From contig CM039509.1 of assembly GCA_022432975.1 (NCBI GenBank), positions 40,396,209 to 40,460,208 on the forward strand: a stretch of 64,000 bases of DNA, in the 5' to 3' direction. The position numbers were made by a program, and so were the translations under genes. Source of the stretch: Begonia masoniana (taxonomy: Eukaryota > Streptophyta > Magnoliopsida > Cucurbitales > Begoniaceae). Of the stretch, positions 41,728 through 53,112 are shown piece after piece; within the stretch, counting starts at the first letter, position 1, and every line of letters begins with the position of its first letter. The notes below the pieces were generated by a model that was not told the DNA's origin, searched no databases, and saw only the letters and a list, made by a program, of their open reading frames with translations.

Positions 41728-44700
41728 CAGTTGATATATTGAAAGTTTCTAATTTTCAAACAATAATATTAAATTTATCGTATAATTCTACACTTTAATC
41801 TTATTTTCTCACATATCATTTATTAATTAGTCTAATTAATATCATAATTATTAAACTAGTTAAGCATTGACACATAAACGTCACGTCATAAGATAAAATT
41901 ATAGTATATGATTGAAGAGTAAACCTACCATTACCCAATTTTTAAAATATGATCCTCATTTAATTTCTTCATTTCTCGTTAAATAACTCGTCTGTAATGA
42001 CATGTGATCAACTAATATCCTTGATTTCTATTGTAGTATTGCAGTTTCTTTTAATATAGGTGGATGAGTATCAAACGAATTAAGAGACTAACATGCACTT
42101 AGTATCGTGTTCATGTTCAATGACAGCACAAAGATGACTCATTTTAAGACTTTCTATTTAGAATATTAATTCTTAGTCGACATTTTTGTACCTTATGATA
42201 GGCAATAGATGTCACGACCCGTGAGGGATTCAAGACAGAATGAGAAGCGATCTGGCTCTAGAACATGTACTAAGTGCATGTCCAACAGTGACATCAGATA
42301 GTGTAACGATACAAGTCTAATTACTACACAAAAATAAAATAAAATAATATATGATAAAGTAAATATCTAATAGTAATCTAACCTCTCTAAAATAAAACTA
42401 TCAAAATGAGTAAAACTGGAGAATTATGACTTCGAGCCTAATCCTTCATCAGCTATTGAGAATCTTTCTCATTAAATTTTGAAAAAGAGGAGTCGTTTAG
42501 GGTGAGTAAACTAAACTCAAAATGGGTGAAGTTTTATATTTAGTATTTAATTAAAAACAATAAAGAGCAAGTGTTAAAACAACTCACTATAATGTAATAC
42601 ATACTTTCAGCTGTGTCGAAGGCATAACAGAAACAAATAAATAACGGTGATACTCAGACAATCACAACAGCCACAACGACCTTAACCAGGTTTAGGGTTT
42701 TGTGCCCAGGGACAAGACTTTCAGCTGTCTCATTACTCTAGCTAACAATGTTGTGCAAAACTACACATTGTGGAAGTGCACGTGTCGCAATCAAATAACA
42801 TATGAAAATAGAGTGTCAACCCCTCGATAAAAAAATTATCAGAATTAAATCAAAGTAAAATAAAATTAATTAAAGATAAAATTGATTGGGGCAAAGTAAA
42901 TTGAGTGGTAATTAAAGAATTAAAATAGAGCAAGAACAAATCAAATAAGAAAAGATCAAATAATAGAAACATGACTTAGATTCAATTTCCAATTCCATAT
43001 GAAATTTAATACAAATTATGTAAAGATGGTGCATCAAAACAAGTTAGAATTTAATATACATGACTTAGAATTTTCTTTTTTTATACAAAGCTTCATAACT
43101 CTTGAAAAAGAGTTATTTTGAGTTAATATTTGTATATGAAAAATTACTTGAATTGAGTAAAATACAAATTATTTAAGTCAAAATTATATAAATTGCTACA
43201 ATATTATCTGCTTTAAAGAATTAATTGATTTTATTTATATTTTACAGGAAATATCAAATTAATAACACTAAAATTATTGTTGTTTTATTTGTTGCGTTGG
43301 TAATGTCAACTATGATGCACATATTATGAAAATTGAAGAAATGAAACAAAAGATTTGATTTTGAAATTCAAATTAATTATGGAAAAAGGGAAATTTCATA
43401 GAAGAGGGAAACAAAAGAGGAAATCTCACAAAAGGTGGGAAGGAAAATATTTAGAAAAAGAGAATAAAAAGATGACTTTTGGAAGCAGATAAGAGTGGAG
43501 ACATTGGACCCGAACACAAGCCCCGAAAAGACTGAATAGAAAGAAATTCAAAGAGGAAAGTGAGAAGAAGAAAGGAAAACCATAGTGGCGCATTGTTGCA
43601 GCATCACATCAGAAGGAAGAAAATCATAACTTTCCAGTTTTGAAAATATGATGTCTATGATTATTATGATTATGTTTTCTATTTTTATGGGCTAAAAGTT
43701 TATTTTTGTTGGGGAAAAGAGTATTTGTTACAAGAATTTGATTGTTTGCTTTAATTCAAATAAATTATTATGATGATTATAGTTAAATCTGATCTATGTC
43801 GACAGACAAAATTGATTACACATATTCTTATTGTATTGAAAAATATATAAGAACTTTTAGATGCATGATAATTTATGCATATTGAATGTAATGAAGTTAT
43901 TATTATTCAATTTGTATGGCTTCTAGATAATAGGAAGTTATTGAGATTTTTATTATTTTCTTTGTCTATAAATTGAAGAGAGAAATAAAACAAACAACCA
44001 AACAATTCGAAGGAACCATGGTAATTATATAATTCTTGATATTCGAACGAATGTTGTAGCAATCTGTACCTTTAGTAGGGGAATTTACATAACAAAGATA
44101 TCGACATTGACCGATATTTTCATTATCTGACTTTCTCATCTAATTATTGTTGACTATGTTTTATTGATTTTGAATTGAATAAAAGAAGAAAAAAAATATT
44201 TACCTTATTTTTAAATGACAGTCATTGCAATAGATATCTTATCTAGATCGTAAATGACAGATAATGAGATATATGTAATCCTAGTTGAGAAGCATTTACT
44301 TGGTGAAGATAAAAAATGTCAAATATTTTTTTAATGAAAGTCATTTAATATTATTTTTTATATACTATATCACTTTCTTTTCTAAATTTATTAATATTAT
44401 ATATTAATCAATTACTAATACCATATTAATAATAGAAATAATAATTGTAACTTCAATAATGAAATTGAAAAAATTATATTATAATGACATAAGACTCGTG
44501 CCATCTCCAATCACAATGTTATCAGACCCATCATAAGGTATATGTTTAGATAAACAACTTAAATTTGTATTGACGTGATGAGAAGCCAACTATAAAAGAA
44601 GTCAACTAGAAATATTTGAAATGTTTGATGTTGCTACATAACTATGAGGTCATCTTGGTTGTCATCATGAAACAAAACGAAGAGATGATGGTGGTTGCGA

Positions 44701-45183
44701 TGTTGGATACAAGTGACAAAAAAAAATGGACATTAAGTCACTGTACGTCATTGAATTAGACACCATTGATACCACGAGATAAGGACGTTGCCCATGAGGA
44801 GCATTGGCGTGCGGCGACAATTGTTACGTATTATGATTGCATGAATTAGTTTCAACACCAATGCTTGAACTTGTACATAACTAATTGAGAGAAGAAATAA
44901 TTGAGAGAAGAAATATTTTTGCAAATTTCAAGAATTAGCTCTCGTACCATAAAGAATTTTATAATGGAAAATAAAATATGATAGTTCAACTAATATTTAT
45001 AGTTACATTAACTATTTAATTTAAATAAAGAAACTAATACAATTATGACACTAGCCTAATTGAAATATGAAAATAATAATAACAATGAACGTTACCAATA
45101 TTTGTGACCAGAATTACAAACTACCCAAATTTAAAGTGTATAAAATAATAATAATAATAATACTATTAGTTTCTTTTATTAGG
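41728..45183. other. AT-rich intergenic DNA
   Basis: No gene recognised in about 3.4 kb. An LTR relic candidate lies at 42210-42830. A TATA-like CTATAAATT near 43962 precedes a short CA-rich leader-like stretch and an ATG at 44018, but no reading frame follows. Confidence 0.4.
42210..42830 (-). repeat. Decayed LTR relic
   Basis: Begins TGTCACGACCCGTGAGG on the plus strand and has GGGTGAGTAAACTAAACTC (42499-42517) at the place where the other minus-strand LTRs have their short GCTTAGTAAG stretch. No TSD or partner LTR found. Confidence 0.3.
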
Positions 45184-45408
45184 AATAACATCTTGTGGCC
45201 GAGATACAGACCTCAACTTGTGATGCAAAATCTTATTCCCATCTTCCAACAATTCACCGGGATTAATGTTATCATGTTTTACGCTTCAGTTGTCTTCATG
45301 ACTTTGGGTTTTGGCAAAGAAGTGGCCCTTGCTCCGCCATCATTACCGGCAACGTTCGTTGACGTTATTGCTACTCTCGTATCCAATTCGGCTTTCTTAT
45401 TTTCGTAG
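45184..45408 (+). pseudogene. Monosaccharide (STP-type) transporter fragment
   Basis: About 75 codons: YRPQLVMQNLIPIFQQFTGINVIMFYA and FMTLGFGKEVAL match the middle of plant STP/MST hexose-H+ symporters (the QQxTGINVI block of a transmembrane helix is a signature). The typical exon start is kept after a TTTTATTAG acceptor-like site. The frame then drifts (APPSLPATFVDVIATLVS) and stops. No other exon of the roughly 500-residue protein is nearby on either side, so this is a lone captured or decayed exon. Confidence 0.65.
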
Positions 45409-46039
45409 AATTAAATCTTTTCTTCGAGCTCCTCACATTTGAAGGGGCATTGCCTTTTAAAAAAGAAAAATACAAAGACAGTTCATTTTGGTCCAGTATA
45501 AAAGAACTATTTTATTAACGGCTGAAATAGTTTGCTGACAAAACTGAAATTACAAGCACTTAAACTTCTAGGGCTAAATTTAAATGCACATTAAACTATG
45601 AAGATCAAAAACATATTTTATCTAATATTGAATAACTCAATCTTCATTCATGACGCCTTGTTGATTGTTAGTTGTCAAAGGTTTGCTGAGGACTTATATG
45701 ACGAGATCGATTTCATTACTCTATTTAATATCCTTAATATCATGGATCTATGATTAGTTTTTTATTAAGAAAATTAAAATTAAACTTTTTTTATTGAAAC
45801 ATCAAAATCCTAATTGACGAACAAAAAAAATCAATGTAGATGGAGATATCTCGGCCAGTCCATATGCCATGCTCTCACCAGTTTGGTATCATTTTTGTTG
45901 GAGTATTTAGATCTAGAAAAAAAGAAATTGTAGCAGTGATAGAGAGTAGTGAGACGGAAATTTCATTTTATTTTAGTGACGCCGCATATGACTAAATAAA
46001 ACCAGAAAAATAGGAAACTAACGAGTCAAAAACTAATTT

Positions 46040-46390
46040 TAAATCAACTTTCAACACTATGAAATATGCATGTTTGTCTCGGGAGTGCAATTTTGTGCTG
46101 ACCATACTTCAAAATAATTAATTCATTTGACACGAGATCTCTCATAAAGTGAATTCGAATGTCAATATGCTTTGTCGTTGCGTGATAAGCTGATGATTTT
46201 TTCCCATTGCACTCAGGATTGATCAAAAACCGCTAATTCGTATAGAGTCATTGAACCGGTCTAACCAGCAACTAAAGCTGTATGCATTATATGAACAGAA
46301 AGCAAAGGAATTGATGCTTTGTTGTCACAATAGATTGATGCCGGTTCTTTTGGGTTTTGATTTGTGTCAGATAGAATTCTCCTCAACCAA
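46040..46390 (-). pseudogene. Copia RNase H relic
   Basis: On the minus strand: EPASIYCDNKASI (46310-46350, with frame changes), then NPECNG, TTKHIDIRIHFMRDLVSNE. It fits the C-terminal RNase H of plant Copia pol (CDNxSAI...KHIDxRxHFIRD). No LTR seen with it. Confidence 0.65.
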
Positions 46391-46594
46391 ATTGTTTGAC
46401 ATACTGATTAAGTTACATCAACATATTTAGCTGTAACATTCCAAAAATTATCCCCAAATTAAGGAAACAAATCGAACCATAAATTGCATTCAATAAGTAA
46501 ATCTCCCAATTTTAGTCAAAACAAACCCTAAATCACAACCAACTAATCCAATTTCCTTAATTGCAGCTCAGACAATACCTAATCAGGAATTAAA

Positions 46595-48027
46595 TGTTGA
46601 CTTAAATTATGTTTAAGTTTAAATATGTTTTTGATGATGTGTTTATATGATGAAGAAATTTGATTATGTGTATTATGTTGAATCTAATGATTTATGTATA
46701 TAAGAATTATTTGTTGAAAATACCCTTGAAAAGGGTATTTTAGTTGACTGATGTATTTGGTTGAGTGTTCAAGGTTTCTTAGTAAAACAGGGCTGTGAAT
46801 GCACATTCAGTGGTCAAGTTGCCAAGAAGTCCACCGGTAATTTAAAATATTAAAAGAAAAGAAGTCCACCGGTGAGTGAAAATAAAAGACGAAGTCCACC
46901 ACCCGCTAGACGACAAAAGCTGATGACTTCAAAGATTAAGTCATCCGATGGGTTTAAGGACTGCATCATCCGATGGCTATTAACGCAGCTTCATCCGATG
47001 GCGCTTAACGCTGAATCTACCGATGGGAAAACGACAAAAGGCGAAGTCGTTTTAAAGATAAAGTCTACCGATAGGAAAACGACAAAAGGCGAAGCTTTTA
47101 ATGACTACGTCCTCCGATCGCTAAACGACAAAACCGGAAGACTTCGAAGAAGACCTCTTCCGCCCACTAGACGACAAAACCGGAAGACTTCATATCTACA
47201 TTTTCCGATAGCGGTTCAGTTGTTTAATGGTACATCTTCTGACAGCGGTTCATCTTCTAGAGCAGCATCCACCGTTTCGGCTCAAGCTTCACAAACATAA
47301 CGAAGCCGGTTCAAGAATTTTAAAGCAACGTCTTCCGCCAGATTTTAAATTATGACGCGAAAGCTACAGTGTATCTCGCCCAGAAGCTTAAAGTCCAGTA
47401 CATTAATGGCGTCGGGCAACTTGCGCTTTCAGAAAGCAACGGCTACCTGCTTCTGTACGAAAGCTGCTCCAACGGTAACAAAGTTTCCATTATTGGATAA
47501 GGAGCATTGAAGTCAAGCCAATTTCTGAAGACAGAGTATTTAAGCCGAGGTTAGAGCACAAAGAAACAACTTTTTGCAATCTGAATTCCTGAGCCCTAGC
47601 TAGCGAAATTATCATACTCTGTATTATCTTTCTACCCTCTCGATTTAACTTGAGATTCAATTATTGTGAGAGCGTAGTTTGAGCTGATATTTTTACTCAT
47701 TCAAAATCTGTAAAGGCTGTGGATTATCGCCCGCGAAGTATAATCCTGAATTGTAAAGGCAGTTGATCGGAGCCCGAAATTTCGATCTGGTTATTCTCGA
47801 GGAGAAGGTTAAGGATCTTCAAGGGGTGAACCTTGAAGCGTGGATGTAGGCTGGGTTGAGCCGAACCACGTTAAAACTCTTGTGTTAATTTCTCTCTCAC
47901 TCTTTACTTTATTTGTTTGTCTGTTGTTAGCTAATAAGTTCAAATCACGAGAGAAATTATCTAGATTATTAATTTAAGTTTTAAAAAGTCTAATTCACCC
48001 CCATCTTAGACAAATCTCGATCCTACA
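46595..48027 (+). repeat. Copia-2 5' LTR
   Basis: 1433 bp, TGTTGACTTAAATT to CGATCCTACA. TATTTAAG at 47537-47544 is a TATA candidate. 46815-47300 carries an array of CATCCGATGG and CTACCGATAG words with repeated AAACGACAAAA. Confidence 0.92.
46815..47300 (+). repeat. CCGAT motif array in the Copia-2 LTR
   Basis: About ten CATCCGATGG, CTACCGATGG, CTACCGATAG and CCTCCGATCG words separated by GACGACAAAA spacers; GATCGCTAAACGACAAAAC near 47116 matches the word opening the Gypsy LTR array at 17438. An open frame runs through it (46872-47300) but looks fortuitous. Confidence 0.85.
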
Positions 48028-48029
48028 AT

Positions 48030-48041
48030 TGGTATCAGAGC
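48030..48041 (+). promoter_or_regulatory. Copia-2 primer-binding site
   Basis: TGGTATCAGAGC, two bases after the LTR: perfect fit to initiator Met-tRNA. Confidence 0.9.
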
Positions 48042-48092
48042 GAGGTTATCATTGTCTAAGCTGTCTTTTAATCATTGTGTGATATATTTACA

Positions 48093-49673
48093 ATGGCAAT
48101 GGCATTCAACACTAACTCCACACACGGAGAAGGTCAAGCTACAAATAGGCCTCCCTTCTTTGATGGGAGTGATTATGTTTACTGGAAAGCAAGAATGAAG
48201 ATATTCATTCAAGCCATGGACTATGAGCTATGGAACATTATAGAATATGGTCCATTTAAAGCCATGAAAACTGTAGATGGCCAAAGTGTTCATAAGATTT
48301 CCACTGATCTAACTGAGTCAGATAAGAGAAATCTAAGCCTTAATGCTAAGGCGATAAACACCCTGTATTGTGCCTTAAATAGAGATGAATTTAATAGGGT
48401 ACAAGGGTGTGAAAGTGCGCAAGAAATTTGGCACTTATTAGAGGTTACCCATGAGGGAACAAATCAGGTAAAAAAGAGTAAATTGAATATGCTTGTACAT
48501 GAGTATGAGTTATTTTCTATGCCAAAAGATGAATCTATATCTTCTATGTTTACAAGGTTTACTAACATTACCAATTGCTTAAAAGCTCTTGGTAAATCAT
48601 ATTCTTGTGAAGAACAGGTCAGGAAGATTCTTAGATGTCTTCCAAGAAGCTGACAGCCAAAGGTGACTGCCATACAGGAAGCAAAGGATCTCAAGATTCT
48701 AAAACTTGAGGAACTCCTTGGATCTCTCATGACACATGAGATCACGATGAGGTCAAACGAGAAGGAAGATCTCAAGGAGAAAGAGGCTACAAAAAGAAAA
48801 GATATTGCAATGAAAGCTTCCTCAAGTAAACAAGATCTGTCTGAGGAAGAAGAAGAAGAAGAAGAAGAAGATGATGAGGATATCGCTCTCATTACAAGGA
48901 GGTTCAGCAAATTCCTCCAAAGAAAAAGAATGCAAGGAAGGAGATTTCCAAAGGGGGAGAAATCTCACAAGGAGAAGGAAATTACTTGTTTTGGATGTGG
49001 AAAGCCTGGCCACATGAAGGCAGATTGTCCACAGTCCAAGAAGAATCCCAAGAAATTTAAGAAGAAGGCTATGAAGGCCACTTGGGATGACAGTGAAGGT
49101 GACACATCCTCTTCAGAAGACGAGGAAGTAGCCAACCTCTGCTTCATGGCTCACGATAATGAGGTAAGCATTTCTTCCTGTGAGAGTGAGTCTGATGATG
49201 ATGGGGATATGGTTGATGTCTTTAATGATTTGGTTAAACAGTTTGGCATGCTAAAGGCTAAATACAATACACTGAAAAAGGAAAATGCAAGTCTAATTGA
49301 GAAGCATGCTAAAGAAGTGAACTTGCATGAAAAAGAAATTTCTGAACTAAAGAAGACAAATGAATCTTTGAATAAACTTGTTCTTTGGTTTTCAAATGGT
49401 AGCAAGAACTTAACATTGCTAATAGGGAATCATAGAGCTACTCATGATAAAGCAGGTTTAGGCTATGACAAATTCAATAAAAGAAAAGTGTTTAAGAATT
49501 TCTTTGTCAAACCGACTACTTGCCATACCTGTAATGAAGTAGGACATAAGTCCTTCATATGTCCTTTAAAAACACATAATATGAAAAATGGTAGTAAGCT
49601 GCAATGGGTTCCCAAAGGAACCAAAACTAACACTAGGACCCAAAAGATTTGGGTACCTAAGCAGACAACCTGA
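48093..49673 (+). pseudogene. Copia-2 gag, one internal stop
   Basis: From ATG 48093 one frame of 526 codons broken only at TGA 48651-48653, where Trp is expected (LPRS-stop-QPKVTAIQEAKDL). Capsid part: PPFFDGSDYVYWKARMKIFI, AKAINTLYCALNRDEF, LLEVTHEGTNQVKKSKLNML. Then an acidic Glu run, a CCHC knuckle CFGCGKPGHMKADC, a coiled-coil stretch rich in Lys and Glu (about 49240-49370) and a second knuckle CHTCNEVGHKSFIC. It ends at TGA 49671-49673 just before pol. A single base change away from open. Confidence 0.88.
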
Positions 49674-49681
49674 TCTCTGTT

Positions 49682-52600
49682 TTGCAGGTTGACTGTTCTC
49701 CTGGGAAAAACCAATGGTACCTCGACAGTGGATGTTCGAGGCATATGACAGAAGACTCAACCAAGTTTGCAGTTGTCAACAAGAAGAAAGGAAGTGTCAC
49801 TTTTGGTGGAAACCAAAAAGGCAAAATTGTTGGCATTGGCAACATAGATAACAACATTAATCCTATTATTGAGAATGTTTTATTAGTTGATGGATTAAAG
49901 CATAATTTACTTAGTATTAGCCAGTTATGTGATAAAGGATATAAAGTAATTTTTAAGTCAGACTGTTGCATAATTGAAGATGCTTCAAATGGCAAAGTTC
50001 TGTTTTCTGGCTATAAGAAAGATAATATTTATATTATTGACTTAGATGATATTGCTGTGTCTGATGAAAAATGTTTTGCTGTGAATTCTTCCCATGATTC
50101 TTGGATTTGGCATAGGAGATTAGGACACGTAGGGATGGATACCTTAGCTAAGATTACTAAGGAGAACTTAGTTAGAGGAATCCCTAAGATATCCTTTGAA
50201 AAGGATAAGGTCTGTGAAGCCTGCCAAATGGACAAACAGATCAAAAGTTCTTTTGCATCTAAGAATGCAATTTCTACTTCTAAGCCTCTCCAACTTCTTC
50301 ACATGGACCTCTTTGATCCTTCAAATATTGCTAGCTTAGGAGGAAAATTCTATGCATTTGTCATTGTTGATGATTTTTCTAGATTTACCTGGGTTCACTT
50401 TCTAAAGTCTAAGGATGAGACTTTTGACACCTTTTCTAGTTTTAGGAAAAGAGTTCAAAATGAAAAGGAGCTCACCATAGTTGCTATTCGTAGTGATCAT
50501 GGTGGAGAATTTGAAAATGAAAAATTTGAACTCTTGTGTCTCAAGTATGGAATTGAGCACAATTTCTCTTCTCCTAGGACTTCTCAGCAAAATGGTGTTG
50601 TTGAGAGGAAAAATAGGTCTCTCCAAGAGCTAGCTCGGACTATGCTTAATGAGAATTCCCTTCCAAAATATTTCTGGGCAGAAGCTGTGTCAACAGCTTG
50701 TTATGTGCTTAATCGGGTCTCCATAAGACCTATTCTTGAGAAAACACCCTATGAGCTTTGTAATGGTAAAATTCCTTCTGTCAAGTATTTTAGAGCTTTT
50801 GGAAGCAAATGCTTCATTCTAAACACTAAGGATAACCTAGGAAAATTTGATTCCAAATCAGATCTTGGAATTTTTCTAGGTTATTCCCTTTCCAGCAAAG
50901 CTTATAGAGTATTCAATAGGAGAACTCTAGTTGTAGAGGAGTCAGTCCATGTTAACTTTGATGAATCCCCTCAACCCACAATCAATGTGGATGAGGATGA
51001 TATTTTGGATAATCAACTAGATTCTCTTTCCTTAGAAAAGCCTAGTGATCCTCCCCAAGTAGAAAAATCCCTAGAACCTTCCTCCTCTCCTCTAGATATT
51101 GTTCATGTCAAGAATGAAAATTCTGCTCTTCCTAGAGATTGGAAGTATGTCAAAGACCATCCAATAGATGAAATTTTAGGTGATCCTTCTTTAGGAGTCA
51201 AGACTAGAGCTTCTCTTAGAAATCTCTGTGCCAATGTGGCATTCATTTCACAAGTAGAGCCTAAGAAATTTGAAGATGCCGAGAATGATGAGTATTGGAT
51301 TTTAGCTATGCAAGAGGAGCTAAATCAATTTGAAAGGAGCAAGGTATGGGAACTTGTTCCAAGGCCTAAGGATCATCCCATTATTGGAACTAAATGGGTT
51401 TTCAAGAATAAATTAGACGAAAATGGGATTGTTGTTAGAAATAAAGCTAGACTAGTTGCTAAGGGATACTCTCAAGAAGAGGGTATTGATTTTGAAGAAT
51501 CCTTTGCCCCTGTAGCTAGATTAGAGTCAATTAGGATGCTCCTAGCTTTTGCTTGCTACAAAAACTTCACACTCTTTCAAATGGATGTAAAGAGTGCATT
51601 CTTAAATGGTTATATTACAGAAGAAGTTTATGTTGAGCAGCCCTTAGGTTTTGAAGCTTTTGACAAACCCGACCATGTCTATAAGTTAAGGAAAGCTCTC
51701 TATGGTCTTAAACAGGCTCCTAGGGCTTGGTATGATAGATTAAAGAATTTCCTTGAGGAAAGGAATTTTAAGAAGGGAAATTCTGATTCAACTCTATTTA
51801 CCATGCAAAAGGATAAAGACATTCTGTTAGTTCAAATATATGTTGATGACATTATTTTTGGATCAACTAATGTCAATATGTGTAATGAGTTCTCCTCCCT
51901 CATGCAAAGTGAATTTGAAATGAGTATGATGGGGGAGTTAAAATTCTTCTTAGGATTCCAGATTAGTCAATCTCCTGATGGAATTTTCTTCTGTCAAGAA
52001 AAGTACATTAAGGAACTCCTTAAGAAATTTGGTTTAGAATCTGTCAAATCCTCTAGAACTCCCATGAGTACCACTACTAAATTGGACAAGGATAAAAATG
52101 GTATAAGTGTGGATATCAAGAAATATCGTGGTATGATTGGTTCTTTGTTATATCTGACTGCAAGTAGGCCAGATATACTCTTTAGTGTTTGTCTTTGTGC
52201 TAGATTTCAAGCTGCACCAAAGGAATCTCACTTATCTGCTGTCAAAAGAATTTTCAAATATTTAAGTGGGACTCATGATTTAGGATTATGGTATCCAAAT
52301 GGCACATCCTTTGATCTGATTGGATATTCAGATTCTGACTATGCTGGTAGTCTAGTTGATAGGAAAAGCACCAGTGGAACCTGTCAGTTCCTTGGAGAAT
52401 CTTTAGTTTCCTAGTATTCTAAGAAACAGAACTCTGTTGCATTATCAACTGCAGAAAGTGAATATATTGCTGCTGGCAGTTGCTGGGCACAAATGTTATG
52501 GATGAAACAGACCTTAGAAGACTATAATCTGTTTTATGATAGGATTCCTATTCGGTGTGATAACACCAGTGCTATCAACATTTCCAAAAATCCTATACAG

Positions 52601-52789
52601 CATTCTAGAACCAAGCATATTGATGTAAGGTATCATTTTATCCGAGATCATGTTCAAAGAGGTGATATTTCTTTGAAATTTGTTAATTCTGTAGATCAAT
52701 TGGCAGATATTTTTACAAAACCTTTGGATGAGAAAACCTTCTGTGGTATTAGAATAAGATTAGGTCTTCTCAGGAATGAGAAAAGTTAA
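49682..52789 (+). pseudogene. Copia-2 pol: protease, integrase, RT, RNase H, one stop
   Basis: Open from 49682 to 52414, then continuing in frame to 52789. In order: protease ([12 protein letters not shown]), GAG_pre-integrs ([22 protein letters not shown]), integrase core ([43 protein letters not shown] present), RT ([31 protein letters not shown], catalytic [15 protein letters not shown]) and RNase H ([42 protein letters not shown]). The only disruption is TAG 52412-52414 where Trp is expected before YSKKQNS. The protease frame differs from gag, so expression needs a frameshift, splicing or a separate start. A TTTTGCAG/GTTGAC acceptor-like site lies exactly at the boundary. Confidence 0.9.
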
Positions 52790-53112
52790 GTTTCTTCTCT
52801 CCTTTTTTCTGTCCTTGTTATTTACATCCTCCGGTCCTTTTACTATTCACCGGAAGATGTGCATCCTCCACTTATCGGATGATGCATTTTCTTATTTGAT
52901 GACACGTGTGCTCTATCAAGTTCTATCTGACTTCCACGTTTGTCTTTTTCTAATCAGACGATGCCCTAACTTATTTAAATTCCTCTTCTTACAAAGACGC
53001 TTCATCTTTCGCGCTCTTTCACTTGCTTCTCCTCTGACAATCGTGTTTTTCCCCTTTCCCAAACCCTTATATCCTTCGCGTCTTCACTCTGTTTTGTTCT
53101 TCAATCGTTATT
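52790..53112 (+). other. Copia-2 spacer between pol and the extra ORF
   Basis: C/T-rich spacer with pairs of CATCCTCC and CCGGAAGATG words (52825-52870). No trusted ORF. Confidence 0.5.

Noticed and set aside
45067..45183. N-terminal extension of the sugar-transporter fragment
   Set aside because: Ile-rich translation of an (ATA)n tract upstream of an acceptor-like site; not part of the transporter.
45880..45896. Primer-binding-site-like GTTTGGTATCA
   Set aside because: No LTR end directly upstream and no gag downstream; probably chance or too decayed to call.
46872..47300. 142-codon frame in the Copia-2 LTR, with a 125-codon relative at 55846-56223
   Set aside because: It runs through the CCGAT/ACGACAAAA motif array; its repeated STDGKTTKGE stretches follow the DNA repeat. 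Two LTR copies are expected to share it without selection.
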